The notes below the pieces were generated by a model. That model saw only the letters and a program-made list of their open reading frames with translations, did not search any database and was not told the DNA's origin. Source: JACCTU01 sp963848525 (GTDB taxonomy: Bacteria; Actinomycetota; Thermoleophilia; Gaiellales; Gaiellaceae). From it: 64,000 nucleotides of DNA. The stretch is from positions 1 through 64,000 of the forward strand of contig CAWKDZ010000002.1 of assembly GCA_963848525.1 (NCBI GenBank). The letters run 5' to 3'. Of the stretch, positions 51,576 to 60,153 are shown one piece after another (within the stretch, counting starts at the first letter, position 1; every line of letters begins with the position of its first letter). A program made the position numbers and the translations under genes.

Positions 51576-53574
51576 GATCGTCCATCGCCTGCAACGCGTG
51601 GACGATCGCGGTCGCCAGCTGCGGATCGCGCGCGCGCACGGCTTCGACCCACTGGTTGAACTCGTTCCGGACCTCGGGCGAAAGCTCGCCGGAGTACGAG
51701 ATCAGCTGGCCGTCCTCGAGCAGGTACGGCAGCTGCTCGGGAGACGGTCCCTCGGCACCGCCGTACTCGTACGCTGCGGTCGCGATCATCGCCTTGACCA
51801 GGTCGCGCGTGTCGAGCTTCTCGCCGAAGCCCTCGTTCTGGACGTCGAGCTCGGACGGCGCCGTGTTGATGTCGACGACAGTCATGAGCGGATCGACGAG
51901 CAGCCCGTAGGGCGTCCCCTCGGTCAGCGCGCCGAGGGTCGTGCCGACGACGCTGAGCGCGAGCTTCTGTTGGTCGCTCGCCTCGCCGAAGTCCATTGCC
52001 CGCTCGACGTCGTGCGCATTCAGCACGAGCTGGTTGAGCGTGCCGACCTGTCCGCCCCAGACCTCGCCGTCGCCCGGATGCTCGCGCACCATCTCGGCGA
52101 GGTACGCGGCCTGACCGTCGGCGAGCCCGCGCAGGAAGATCCGGTCGGCGTCCTCGTTCTCCGAGATCCCCATCACGAGCTCTTCCATCTGCGGCACGTC
52201 GAGGACGATCCGGCCCGAGGTGAGGTCGATGATGCCCTTCGGCACGTCGCCGTCCCAGTCGCCCGCGCCGAGGTTCATCTCGAGGAGCGAGCGGACGTGG
52301 TGCTGCGCGAGGTCGTGGGCAAGCGCCTGGCTGACGACGCGGAGATCGTCCCGCTCGGCGTTGCTGATGCGCTCGATCAGCTGGAGCGTGATCTCGTTCC
52401 CCTGCCGGCTCGTGCCCGGCGTGCCTGCCTCGGACTGCGCCCAGTGCGTCGCCTCGCGGTAGATGTCGGCGAAGAGCTCGCCGTCGTCGTCCCAGTCGGC
52501 GGCGTAGAGGACGCCGACCGCGTCGCGCGTCTCGACGGGCGACCACGGCGACGCGATATAGACCTCCTCCGGCAGCGGCGTCGAGAGCGCGAGCGCCGCG
52601 CCCTCCGGGTTGCGGAGCAGCGCGCGCAGCACCAGCTCGCGCTCGTCCGTGGAGATCGTCGATCCCTCGTTGTCCCCGGCGCCGATCTGCATGTACGCCG
52701 TCATGTCGGGCCCCATCCGCGCCGCGTCTCGCTGGATGTCCGCGACGACGACGGACTGGAACGCCTCCTTGAGGAAGTTCGCGCCGAAGTGGCCCTCATG
52801 CAGGAGCTGCGCGACGGCCCAGCGATCCTCGTCCCACGCAATGTCGTGCTCGACGCTGCTCGACACGCGTCCGCTCGCGGTGCCCATCGCGAGCGCCATC
52901 GAGAACATCCCGAGCAGCTCGACCGGGTCGACGTCGAGCTCGTAGCCCTCGCCGTTGAGGCGCATGCCGAGCTCGTAGTCGACGTACGGGTCGTCGTAGC
53001 CGCCGCCGAGCGCCATCCCGGGCGTCCACTCCATCGCCTGGATCACGCGCGGGATGTCGGCGATCCGGGTCCCGAAGCGCTCGACGAAGCCGGCCATGAA
53101 GGCGCCGGACGGGTCGCCCGACAACGAGTTCGCCTCGAGCAGGCGCGCGAGCTCGATCAGCTTCTCCGGATCCTTGTAGTCGTTCGCGTACATCCCGGCG
53201 ACGTACGCGCCTGCGAGCTCGGCCTGCCACGGCTCGGCGTAGCGGACGAGCGACCCGTCGCGGAGCCCGTCCAGGAACTGCCGGAGCAGCGCGCCCGAGA
53301 GCGGCACTCCCGCGATCAGCTCGTCCGCGATCTCCGCCCAGAGCGCCCGCCGCTCGAGCTCCACCGCCGACTCGGCCAGCGGGGCGGGGATCGCCTCGAG
53401 CATCGCCGAGACCTGGTCGAGGCCCGCTTGGATCGCCCCGACGAGGTCGGACGGCATCGCCGGCAACGCCGCGCCGTTCAGGCGTCCGCGCGTCGTGCCG
53501 AGCTCGACCCCGAGGCCGCGAAGGCGCGCCGCGCCGCGGCGAAGCTCGGGCGGGTCGACGACGATTCTCGTCAC
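51562..53574 (-). CDS. Large WXG-associated protein (DUF6571-like), candidate secreted partner or substrate
   Basis: A 670-residue protein without signal peptide. Residues 1-95 form a helical hairpin like WXG100/LXG N-termini (VDPPELRRGAARLRGLGVEL, LVGAIQAGLDQVSAMLEAIP). The rest is largely helical and acidic, with an Asp-rich stretch (AADWDDDGELFADIYREAT) and no catalytic motif I recognise. The overall pattern resembles actinobacterial DUF6571-like proteins. GTG 53574 overlaps the upstream small WXG-like gene (GTGA). Its position between WXG100 genes and an EssC-type ATPase suggests export by that machine or a structural role. Confidence 0.6.
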   Translation of the reverse strand: MTRIVVDPPELRRGAARLRGLGVELGTTRGRLNGAALPAMPSDLVGAIQAGLDQVSAMLEAIPAPLAESAVELERRALWAEIADELIAGVPLSGALLRQFLDGLRDGSLVRYAEPWQAELAGAYVAGMYANDYKDPEKLIELARLLEANSLSGDPSGAFMAGFVERFGTRIADIPRVIQAMEWTPGMALGGGYDDPYVDYELGMRLNGEGYELDVDPVELLGMFSMALAMGTASGRVSSSVEHDIAWDEDRWAVAQLLHEGHFGANFLKEAFQSVVVADIQRDAARMGPDMTAYMQIGAGDNEGSTISTDERELVLRALLRNPEGAALALSTPLPEEVYIASPWSPVETRDAVGVLYAADWDDDGELFADIYREATHWAQSEAGTPGTSRQGNEITLQLIERISNAERDDLRVVSQALAHDLAQHHVRSLLEMNLGAGDWDGDVPKGIIDLTSGRIVLDVPQMEELVMGISENEDADRIFLRGLADGQAAYLAEMVREHPGDGEVWGGQVGTLNQLVLNAHDVERAMDFGEASDQQKLALSVVGTTLGALTEGTPYGLLVDPLMTVVDINTAPSELDVQNEGFGEKLDTRDLVKAMIATAAYEYGGAEGPSPEQLPYLLEDGQLISYSGELSPEVRNEFNQWVEAVRARDPQLATAIVHALQAMDDHARN

Positions 53575-53903
53575 GACGCACCCGCTGCCGCCGCGGCCGC
53601 CTGTCGTCGGAGCTCCTCGAGCAGTCGCTCCCTCGCCTCGATCCGCCGGGCGACTTCCTCGGCGGCTGCGTCGACCCGACTCGCGACTCCACGCAGTTCG
53701 GACGCCGCCGCACCCACGCGCGAGGCGAGCGAGCGCATGCGCTCGCCGAACTCGTCAGCCGCCGGCCCCTCGAAGGTCATGCTGCCGGGCGTCGAGGCCA
53801 CCTCGGCCTCGAGTCCTTCGAGCCGCGCGGCCGTGCCGCGGAGCTGGCCCGCGAACGCGTGGATCGCGGCCGGGTCGCCGACGACAGGCGGAATGTCGAT
53901 CAC
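53571..53903 (-). CDS. WXG100-like helical hairpin protein
   Basis: A 110-residue protein of two long helices separated by MTFEGPAADEFGERM, the position of the W-x-G turn (here F-E-G). The C-terminal half is a strong amphipathic helix (LRGVASRVDAAAEEVARRIE). It is longer than classical ESAT-6-like proteins. It lies 28 bp after the true WXG100 gene and overlaps the 670-residue gene, so the two small proteins may form a heterodimer. Confidence 0.7.
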   Translation of the reverse strand: MIDIPPVVGDPAAIHAFAGQLRGTAARLEGLEAEVASTPGSMTFEGPAADEFGERMRSLASRVGAAASELRGVASRVDAAAEEVARRIEARERLLEELRRQAAAAAAGAS

Positions 53904-53931
53904 GCCGGGGCTCCTCCCGGAGCGGTTGCGG

Positions 53932-54195
53932 CTACGTGCCCGCCTGCGTCAGCGCGTCGTGGCGGCGGTGCACCTCCTGCGACGCCTGCTGAAGCGCCGC
54001 CTCCAACCTTCGGAGCGTCGGTGCGAACTCGCTCTCCCACGATGCGCGGAAGCGGTCCGCGGCCGGGCCCTTCCACCACGTGCTCTGTACCTGGCCCCCG
54101 ATCGTCGCGACGAGCTGGGCGACGGTCTGGGACTCCCGCGTGAAGCTCTGCCCGAGCTGCTGCAGCTGCCCCATCTCTGCGCCGATGGTCGACAC
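53932..54195 (-). CDS. WXG100 family protein (ESAT-6-like)
   Basis: An 87-residue protein with two helices joined by VQSTWWKGPAADRFRASWES, the W-x-G turn (W-K-G). Size and fold match ESAT-6/CFP-10-type substrates of type VII secretion. Start GTG 54195 has a near-perfect ribosome-binding site (AAGGAGG) 4-5 nt upstream, indicating high expression. It is the first gene of a four-gene minus-strand operon reaching 51171. Confidence 0.85.
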   Translation of the reverse strand: MSTIGAEMGQLQQLGQSFTRESQTVAQLVATIGGQVQSTWWKGPAADRFRASWESEFAPTLRRLEAALQQASQEVHRRHDALTQAGT

Positions 54196-54296
54196 GGAGC
54201 CTCCTTTTCGTCTATTCCAGCGGCAAGATTCCTCGTTCGACTTGTCCCCCGGTCGGGCCTGTATTGAAACCCGTCTCAGCGGGGAATCGTGGAGAC

Positions 54297-54668
54297 GTGG
54301 CCGGACTGGAGCGACGGGAGCTGATCGCCCTCGCAGCCGTTGCCGGGATCGGCCTTTTCCTGCTCTCTTTCGCCCTCGGCTGGTCGACGGAGGGAGGCGC
54401 CGAGCCGCCGCCGCGGGCGGTTCCGCTCGCAGCGAAGCCGACCGCCGTCGCCGTGACCCGCCTCGCCGAGGCGCCGCCGCTGCCCGCCCTGCGGCCCGCC
54501 CCGCGGGCCCAGCCGCAGGCGAGCCCGACAGCTCGGCCGCGGGCGCGCAGGGTCGCCCGTCCGGCGGTGCGGACGACGACGGCCCGCCCGGTTGTGCGGA
54601 CGACGGCCACCCCGCCGCGGCGCCGGCGCCCCGCCCCTCGGCCCGTGACGATCGTTGGGACGGGTTAG
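54297..54668 (+). CDS. Single-pass membrane protein with Pro/Arg/Thr-rich tail
   Basis: A 123-residue protein. The N-terminal LERRELIALAAVAGIGLFLL forms one membrane helix (residues 8-28). The remaining 95 residues are low-complexity Pro, Ala, Arg and Thr (TARPRARRVARPAVRTT). No family is recognised. GTG 54297 is chosen over TTG 54264 because it directly precedes the conserved-looking LERRE start. It overlaps the next gene by 14 bp and is divergent from the WXG100 operon. It could be an envelope anchor. Confidence 0.5.
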   Translation: MAGLERRELIALAAVAGIGLFLLSFALGWSTEGGAEPPPRAVPLAAKPTAVAVTRLAEAPPLPALRPAPRAQPQASPTARPRARRVARPAVRTTTARPVVRTTATPPRRRRPAPRPVTIVGTG

Positions 54669-55989
54669 CGCCCTCCTCGTCGCCGCGGTCGCGGCCGCGG
54701 TGCTCGCGCCTCCGCCGGCGGTCGCAGCGCCGTGCGCGCTCTGGGCGCACCCGGGAGGCGACGACGGCGCGGGCGGGACGCTGAGCGCGCCGGTGCGGAC
54801 GATCACGCGGCTGACCAGCCTGCTCAAGCCGGGCCAGGCGGGCTGCCTCGCGCGGGGCCAGACGTTCACCGAGTCCGCGCGGATCGTGAGGAGCGGCGCA
54901 CCCGGCCGCCCGATCCGGCTGCAGGGGAACGGCGCCATGCTTCGCGGCGGGATCGCGATCCGCGCGAACGACGTCGTCGTCGGCGGGCTGCGCTTCCACG
55001 GGCGCGGCGAGGGCCGCCGGGCGATCGTCGTCGTGCAGGGCGCGCGCGTCTCGCTCCTGCGCAACGAGATCGTCGGCAACCAGCTCGTCCGCTGGACGCC
55101 GTGCGTGCTCCTCGACGGCGCCGCGGGGACGACCGTCGACGGCAACGTGATCAGCCAGTGCACGAGCGCGACCTCGCAGTCGGTCCACTCGCAGGGGATC
55201 TTCGTCGTCGGCTCGAGCGGGACGACGATCGCGAACAACGTCGTCGAGCGCACGCCGGGCGACGGCATCGCCTTCACGCGCTCTCGAGGCTCAGTCGTCG
55301 TCCGGAACCACGTGCACGGGAACACGAACGGCGTCTACCTCGGCCCGGACACGACCGACGTGATCGTCGCCGACAACGTCGTCGCGTACTCCGGCCGCTA
55401 CGGCGTGCTCGGCGCGGGCGGGTTCGGCAACCTCGTCACGGGCAACTGCCTGTGGCGGCCGGGCGTCGGAAACGTCTCGGGCTCCGGGTTCGTGGCGACG
55501 GCGAATCGCTTCACGAGCCCGCGCTACGTGAACCGACACCGCTCGCTCGCGATGCGGCGCGGGCCGTGCGCTCGCCTTCGGCCACGCTCGCGGCGCTCGG
55601 CGGGCAGCAGCGTCGGGACGCCGTTCCCGGTGCTGCCGCGCTTCGTCGTCCACTACCGCCTGCTCGCGCTGCCGCGAAGCGTGCGGTTCGAGCGGCTCTT
55701 CCTCACGCGCGTCCTGCCGGGGACGCCGGTGTCCGTGCGCTGCGTCCGTCGCTGCACCGCGTCCGCCCGGTCCTCCTCCTCGGGCGACGGCAGGGCGCTG
55801 ATCCCACCGCCGCGACGCTGGCTTCCGCGCGGCGCCGTGGTCGAGATCCGAGCCGCGCGTCCGGGCTGGGGCGGGCACGTCGCGCGCGTTCGCGTCGTCG
55901 GCCGGCCGCGCGGCGTCGTCGTCGTCCACTCGTGCACGGTCGTCGGAGCGCGAGCGCGCGTCGCGTGCGCGCGGCTGGAGAGGCACTAG
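54655..55989 (+). CDS. Secreted right-handed parallel beta-helix protein
   Basis: A 444-residue protein starting at TTG 54655. It has a signal peptide (1-24, cut near VAAPC). The middle (60-300) has PbH1-type beta-helix repeats: VVVGGLRFHGRG, TTVDGNVISQCTS, GTTIANNVVERTPGDGIAF and VIVADNVVAYSGRYG. The C-terminal 130 residues are Arg-rich with paired Cys. It resembles NosD/pectate-lyase-type folds but no catalytic site is clear. It may be a cell-surface carbohydrate-binding or structural protein. Confidence 0.7.
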   Translation: MGRVSALLVAAVAAAVLAPPPAVAAPCALWAHPGGDDGAGGTLSAPVRTITRLTSLLKPGQAGCLARGQTFTESARIVRSGAPGRPIRLQGNGAMLRGGIAIRANDVVVGGLRFHGRGEGRRAIVVVQGARVSLLRNEIVGNQLVRWTPCVLLDGAAGTTVDGNVISQCTSATSQSVHSQGIFVVGSSGTTIANNVVERTPGDGIAFTRSRGSVVVRNHVHGNTNGVYLGPDTTDVIVADNVVAYSGRYGVLGAGGFGNLVTGNCLWRPGVGNVSGSGFVATANRFTSPRYVNRHRSLAMRRGPCARLRPRSRRSAGSSVGTPFPVLPRFVVHYRLLALPRSVRFERLFLTRVLPGTPVSVRCVRRCTASARSSSSGDGRALIPPPRRWLPRGAVVEIRAARPGWGGHVARVRVVGRPRGVVVVHSCTVVGARARVACARLERH

Positions 55990-55998
55990 GTCGCGGCG

Positions 55999-57870
55999 AT
56001 GCTGGCGACGGGCGCGGAGCTGGCCGGGTACCGCATCGAGGGCGTCCTCGGCCGCGGCGGCATGGGCACCGTGTACGAGGCGACGCAGCTGTCGCTCCAG
56101 CGGGTCGTCGCGCTCAAGGTCCTCGCCCCGCACCTGAGCGAGGACGAGACGTTCGAGGAGCGTCTTCGACGCGAGGCGACGCTCCAAGCTGCGCTCGACC
56201 ACCCGCACGTCGTCACGGTCCACGAGCTGGGGGAGAGCGACGAGGGGCTCTTCATCGCGACGCGGCTCGTCCGCGGCACGGACCTGCGACAGCTGATCGA
56301 CGGCGGGATCGCGCCGACGCGGGCGCTCGCGATCCTCGAGCAGGCGGCATCGGCCCTCGACGCCGCACACGCCGCCGGCCTCGTGCACCGCGACGTGAAG
56401 CCGCAGAACATTCTCGTCGAGGAGAGCGACGTCGCGTACCTCGGCGACTTCGGCCTCGCGGGCGACGCCGGTCGACGCGGGCTCACGCGAACCGGCGAGT
56501 ACGCGGGCACGCTCGACTACGTCTCGCCGGAGCAGATCCGTGGCGAGCCCGCGACGGCGCGCAGCGACGTGTACGCGCTCGCAGCGGTGCTCTACGAGTG
56601 CCTGAGCGGCGAGCTCCCGTTCGAGCGCGACACCGAGGCGGCGCTCCTGTACGCGCACCTCGAGGAGCCGCCGCCGAAGCTCACCGACCGCCGCGCGGAG
56701 CTCCCGCAAGCGCTCGACGACGTCGTCTCGCGCGGCCTTGCCAAGGACCCCGCCGACAGGTTCGAGAGCGCGACCGAGCTCGTCGCGGCCGCGCGCCGGG
56801 CGCTCGAGCGCGCGGCCGAGGCGCTCGTAACCCCGCCGCGGCCGAGCGACGGCGAGGGACCGCGCCGCGGCGAGACGGTCGTCGAGCGGACGCTTCCGCG
56901 GCCCGCGCCCGTCGTGGCGGTGGAGGAGCGCCGGGGTGTTCCGGCCGAGTGGCTGATCGCCGCGTTCGCGGTCGCCGCTGCGCTCTGGCTGCTCGGGTTC
57001 TTCGCCGGCCGGCTCGCGCACCGCGAGCCGGGAGAGCCCGCGCGCGGCGTCGCGGTCGGCGGCGCGGTCGCGCTCTCGTTCCCGGCCGACGAGTGGGAGG
57101 CGTCGCAGCAGGCGCCTGACCTTCCCGGCCTCGAGCTCGACGACCCGGTCGTGCTGAGCTCGGCCGACGAGGGCGCCGCGACGCTCGCGGCCGGGCTCGG
57201 GCGGGAGGCGCGCGGACCGCGGCTGCTCCCGCCGGCGCTGCTCGCGCTCCTCGAGCGGACGCCGCGACGCGAGGCCGTGCGGCTCGGCTCGATCACCGCG
57301 CTTCGCTACCGCAACCTCGACCACCGCCAGGTGCCCGGCGAGCTGACGATCTACGCGATCCCGACGACGCGCGGCGTCGCGACGATCGCGTGCAGCGCTG
57401 CCGGGCCTGACGCGCGCGAGCGGCTGGCCGAGTGCGAAGCCGTCGCGACGACCGTGTCGCTTCGCGGCGCGCAGGCACTCCCGCTCGGCGCCAACGTCCG
57501 CTACGCGACCGCCGTGAACACCGCGCTGAGCGCGCTCGGCGAGCAGCGCCGCAACGGTCGGGCCGACCTCGCGGAGGCGGAGACCCGCGCCGCCCAGGCG
57601 CGCGCGGCGGAGTCACTCGCGGGCGCGTTTGCCGCGACCGCCACGGCGCTCGAAGGCGCGGCGCCCGGGCCGGTCGAGCAGGGCGTGCACCGCGCGCTCG
57701 TGGCGTCGCTCCGCAGGACGGCCGAGGCGTACACCGGCCTGGCGGCGTCGGCCGAGGAGGGACCGCTGGCGTGGGACCGCGCCGCGGCGGCGGTCGGGCG
57801 GGGCGAGGAGGCGATCGACGCGTCGCTCGACGCGCTCGGCCGGCTCGGCTACCGCGTGTCGCGCGGCTAG
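55999..57870 (+). CDS. PknB-type Ser/Thr protein kinase with extracellular domain
   Basis: A 623-residue receptor-like kinase. The kinase domain (about 10-275) has the glycine loop VLGRGGMGTVYEA, Lys in VALKVL, the catalytic loop LVHRDVKPQN, DFG in LGDFGLAG and APE-equivalent VSPEQIRG. One membrane helix is near 318-338 (LIAAFAVAAALWLLGFFAG), followed by about 285 extracellular residues without PASTA repeats. The FHA domain of the neighbouring ATPase is a plausible phospho-Thr reader. It starts 9 bp after the beta-helix gene and overlaps the convergent decarboxylase by 4 bp. Confidence 0.9.
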   Translation: MLATGAELAGYRIEGVLGRGGMGTVYEATQLSLQRVVALKVLAPHLSEDETFEERLRREATLQAALDHPHVVTVHELGESDEGLFIATRLVRGTDLRQLIDGGIAPTRALAILEQAASALDAAHAAGLVHRDVKPQNILVEESDVAYLGDFGLAGDAGRRGLTRTGEYAGTLDYVSPEQIRGEPATARSDVYALAAVLYECLSGELPFERDTEAALLYAHLEEPPPKLTDRRAELPQALDDVVSRGLAKDPADRFESATELVAAARRALERAAEALVTPPRPSDGEGPRRGETVVERTLPRPAPVVAVEERRGVPAEWLIAAFAVAAALWLLGFFAGRLAHREPGEPARGVAVGGAVALSFPADEWEASQQAPDLPGLELDDPVVLSSADEGAATLAAGLGREARGPRLLPPALLALLERTPRREAVRLGSITALRYRNLDHRQVPGELTIYAIPTTRGVATIACSAAGPDARERLAECEAVATTVSLRGAQALPLGANVRYATAVNTALSALGEQRRNGRADLAEAETRAAQARAAESLAGAFAATATALEGAAPGPVEQGVHRALVASLRRTAEAYTGLAASAEEGPLAWDRAAAAVGRGEEAIDASLDALGRLGYRVSRG

Positions 57871-59237
57871 GAGGCCGGGACGGGAGCTCGCACGGCCGCG
57901 CGGAACGCGTCGAGCAGCCGAGCGACGTCGCGCTCGCCCGTCTGCCAGTTCGAGACCGACACGCGGATCGCCGCGCGTCCGTCCCACGTCGTGCCGCTCA
58001 GCCACGCCTCGCCGCTCTGCTGGACCGACCGCAGTGCCGCCTGCGTCTGTGCGTCGCTCTCGAGCCGGAAGAGAACCTGGTTCAGAACGACCTCGTTCAG
58101 GACCTCCACGCCCGGGAGCGCCGCGAGCCCGTCGGCGACGCGACGCGCGTGCGCGCAACAGCGTTCCACCAGCTCCTCGACGCCCGCGCGCCCGAGCGAG
58201 CGCAACGCCGCGTAGACGGGGAAGCCGCGCGCCCGGCGCGAGAACTCGGGCGTCCAGTCGACCTGGTCGCGGTTCTCGCCCTCGTCCTGGACGAGGTACT
58301 CGGCCTGCACGCTCATCGCGGCCCGATGGGCGGCCGGGTGCGCGCAGAACGCAAGGCCGGAGTCGTACGGCACGTTCAGCCACTTGTGGCCGTCGGTCGC
58401 CCAGGAGTCGGCGCGTTCGACCCCGCGCACGAGGTGGCGAAGCGACGGCGCGGCGGCCGCCCAGAGCCCGAAGGCGCCGTCGACGTGCAGCCAGGCACCG
58501 GCGTCGCGTGCGCGGTCCGCGATCGCGTCGACGTCGTCGCAGGCGCCGGTGTTCACCTCGCCCACCTGAGCGCAGACGATCGTCGGCTCGTCGCCGAGCT
58601 CGAGCTGCTCGACGCGGAGCCGTCCCTGGTCGTCCGCGGGGACGACGTCGGGCGGGCCGAACCCCAGCAGGAGGAGAGCGCGGTCGACCGTGACGTGACG
58701 CTTGGCGCCGACGACGACGCGGATTCGCGGAGCGCCGAACAGTCCTCGCTCCCCGAGGTCCCACCCACGGGTGCGCAGCACGTGCTCGCGCGCGGCCGCC
58801 AGCGCTGTCACGTGCGCCATCTGGCAGCCGGTCACGAACGCAAAGGACACGCCCTCGGGCAGCCCGAAGAGCTCGCGCAGCCACTCGCCGGCGACCTCCT
58901 CGACGACCGCGGCCGCGGGCGCGGGCCCGAAGAGCGCCGCGTTCTGGTCCCACGTGGAGGTGAGCCAGTCCGCCGCGAGCGCGGCGGGGAGCGAGCCGCC
59001 GATCACGAAGCCGTACCAGCGCGCGCTCGGCATGCCGGCGATGCCGGGGGTTGCAGCGTCGACGAGCTCCTGGATCACGGTGCTCGGATCGGTCGGCGCG
59101 GAGGGAAGCGGACCGGCGAGCGCCGCGCGCAGCGCGTCGACGTCGACCTCCGGCAGGACTGGCCGGTCGTCCAGCGACTCGAGGAAGTCCGCGGCGAGCT
59201 TGGCAGTGCGCTCGAGCAGCTCACGCGTCTCGCTCAC
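57867..59237 (-). CDS. PLP-dependent decarboxylase (group II, aromatic amino acid decarboxylase-like)
   Basis: A 456-residue fold-type I PLP enzyme. Landmarks are WYGFVIGGSLPAALAADWLT, FVTGCQMAHVTALAAAREH, the PLP-contacting Asp in WLHVDGAFGLW, and the PLP lysine in SWATDGHKWLNVPYD. The latter matches the group II pyridoxal-dependent decarboxylases (DOPA, Trp or Glu decarboxylase relatives). GTG 59237 is supported by a TAGATT -10 element 7 nt upstream. The substrate is undetermined. Confidence 0.87.
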   Translation of the reverse strand: MSETRELLERTAKLAADFLESLDDRPVLPEVDVDALRAALAGPLPSAPTDPSTVIQELVDAATPGIAGMPSARWYGFVIGGSLPAALAADWLTSTWDQNAALFGPAPAAAVVEEVAGEWLRELFGLPEGVSFAFVTGCQMAHVTALAAAREHVLRTRGWDLGERGLFGAPRIRVVVGAKRHVTVDRALLLLGFGPPDVVPADDQGRLRVEQLELGDEPTIVCAQVGEVNTGACDDVDAIADRARDAGAWLHVDGAFGLWAAAAPSLRHLVRGVERADSWATDGHKWLNVPYDSGLAFCAHPAAHRAAMSVQAEYLVQDEGENRDQVDWTPEFSRRARGFPVYAALRSLGRAGVEELVERCCAHARRVADGLAALPGVEVLNEVVLNQVLFRLESDAQTQAALRSVQQSGEAWLSGTTWDGRAAIRVSVSNWQTGERDVARLLDAFRAAVRAPVPAS

Positions 59238-59244
59238 GCACGCC

Positions 59245-59257
59245 AATCTACTAGCCT
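59245..59257. promoter_or_regulatory. Back-to-back leaderless promoters
   Basis: The minus-strand TAGATT (complement of 59245-59250) is 7 nt from GTG 59237. The plus-strand TAGCCT (59252-59257) is 7 nt from ATG 59265. The two -10 elements are separated by one base, so polymerase binding at one should exclude the other. Confidence 0.5.
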
Positions 59258-59264
59258 CGTCTGG

Positions 59265-60095
59265 ATGCGCTTCGAGCACGTCCTCGTCGTCGGGGCGGGG
59301 CAGATGGGCGGCGGGATCGCGCAGGTCGTCGCTGCGTCCGGCCGGCGCGTCTCGCTCCACGACGCGCAGCCCGGCGCACCCGACCGCGCCCTCGCGACGA
59401 TGCGCGCGAGCCTCGCGAAGCTCGCCGAGAAGGGCGGCCCGGACCCCGACGAGGTCGTCGCGCGCGTCGACGTCGTCGAGGACGTCGTGTCCGCCGACCT
59501 GATGATCGAGGCCGTGGTCGAGGACGCCGACGTCAAGCACGACATCTTTCGCCGCGCGGACGCCACGCTGCCGGGCGAGGCCGTCCTCGCCTCGAACACG
59601 TCCTCGATCCCGATCTCCTCGCTCGCGGCCGCGACGCAGCGTCCGGACCGCGTGATCGGGATGCACTTCTTCAATCCCGTGCCGGTGCTGAAGCTGGTCG
59701 AGGTAGTGCGCGGGCGCGACACGTCCGACGAGACGGCGAGCGCGATCGTTCAGCTGGCCGAGGAGCTCGGCAAGGTGCCCGCACAGGCGAACGACTTCCC
59801 GGGGTTCGTCTCGAACCGGATCCTGATGCCCTTCATCAACGAGGCCGTCTGGGCGCTGCACGACGGCGTGGCCGAGGCCGACGCGATCGACACGATCGCG
59901 AAGCTCGGCTTCGCCCATCCGCTCGGACCGCTGGCCCTCGCCGACCTGATCGGGCTCGACACCTGTGTCGCGATCATGGAGGTGCTCCAGGAGGGCCTGG
60001 GTGACGACAAATATGGCCCATGCCCTCTTTTGAGGGAGTACGCTGAGCAAGGCCGGCTGGGCCGCAAGGCCGGTCGCGGCTTCTTCGAGTACTAG
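59265..60095 (+). CDS. 3-hydroxybutyryl-CoA dehydrogenase (3-hydroxyacyl-CoA dehydrogenase)
   Basis: A 276-residue NAD-dependent enzyme. The Rossmann motif is VVGAGQMGGGIAQVVA. The catalytic region has LASNTSSIPISSLAAATQ, VIGMHFFNPVPVLKLVEV (His-Glu pair) and FPGFVSNRILMPFINEAV. The C-terminus HPLGPLALADLIGLDTC and GRKAGRGFFEY is the typical ending of Hbd/PaaH-type enzymes. It interconverts acetoacetyl-CoA and 3-hydroxybutyryl-CoA and fits with the thiolase and acyl-CoA dehydrogenase in the window. Confidence 0.93.
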   Translation: MRFEHVLVVGAGQMGGGIAQVVAASGRRVSLHDAQPGAPDRALATMRASLAKLAEKGGPDPDEVVARVDVVEDVVSADLMIEAVVEDADVKHDIFRRADATLPGEAVLASNTSSIPISSLAAATQRPDRVIGMHFFNPVPVLKLVEVVRGRDTSDETASAIVQLAEELGKVPAQANDFPGFVSNRILMPFINEAVWALHDGVAEADAIDTIAKLGFAHPLGPLALADLIGLDTCVAIMEVLQEGLGDDKYGPCPLLREYAEQGRLGRKAGRGFFEY

Positions 60096-60153
60096 CGCTC
60101 AAGACCGCGCGGCCCACTGCCGACAGTTGTCCTGAAGGGAGGAAACGCAAGGG

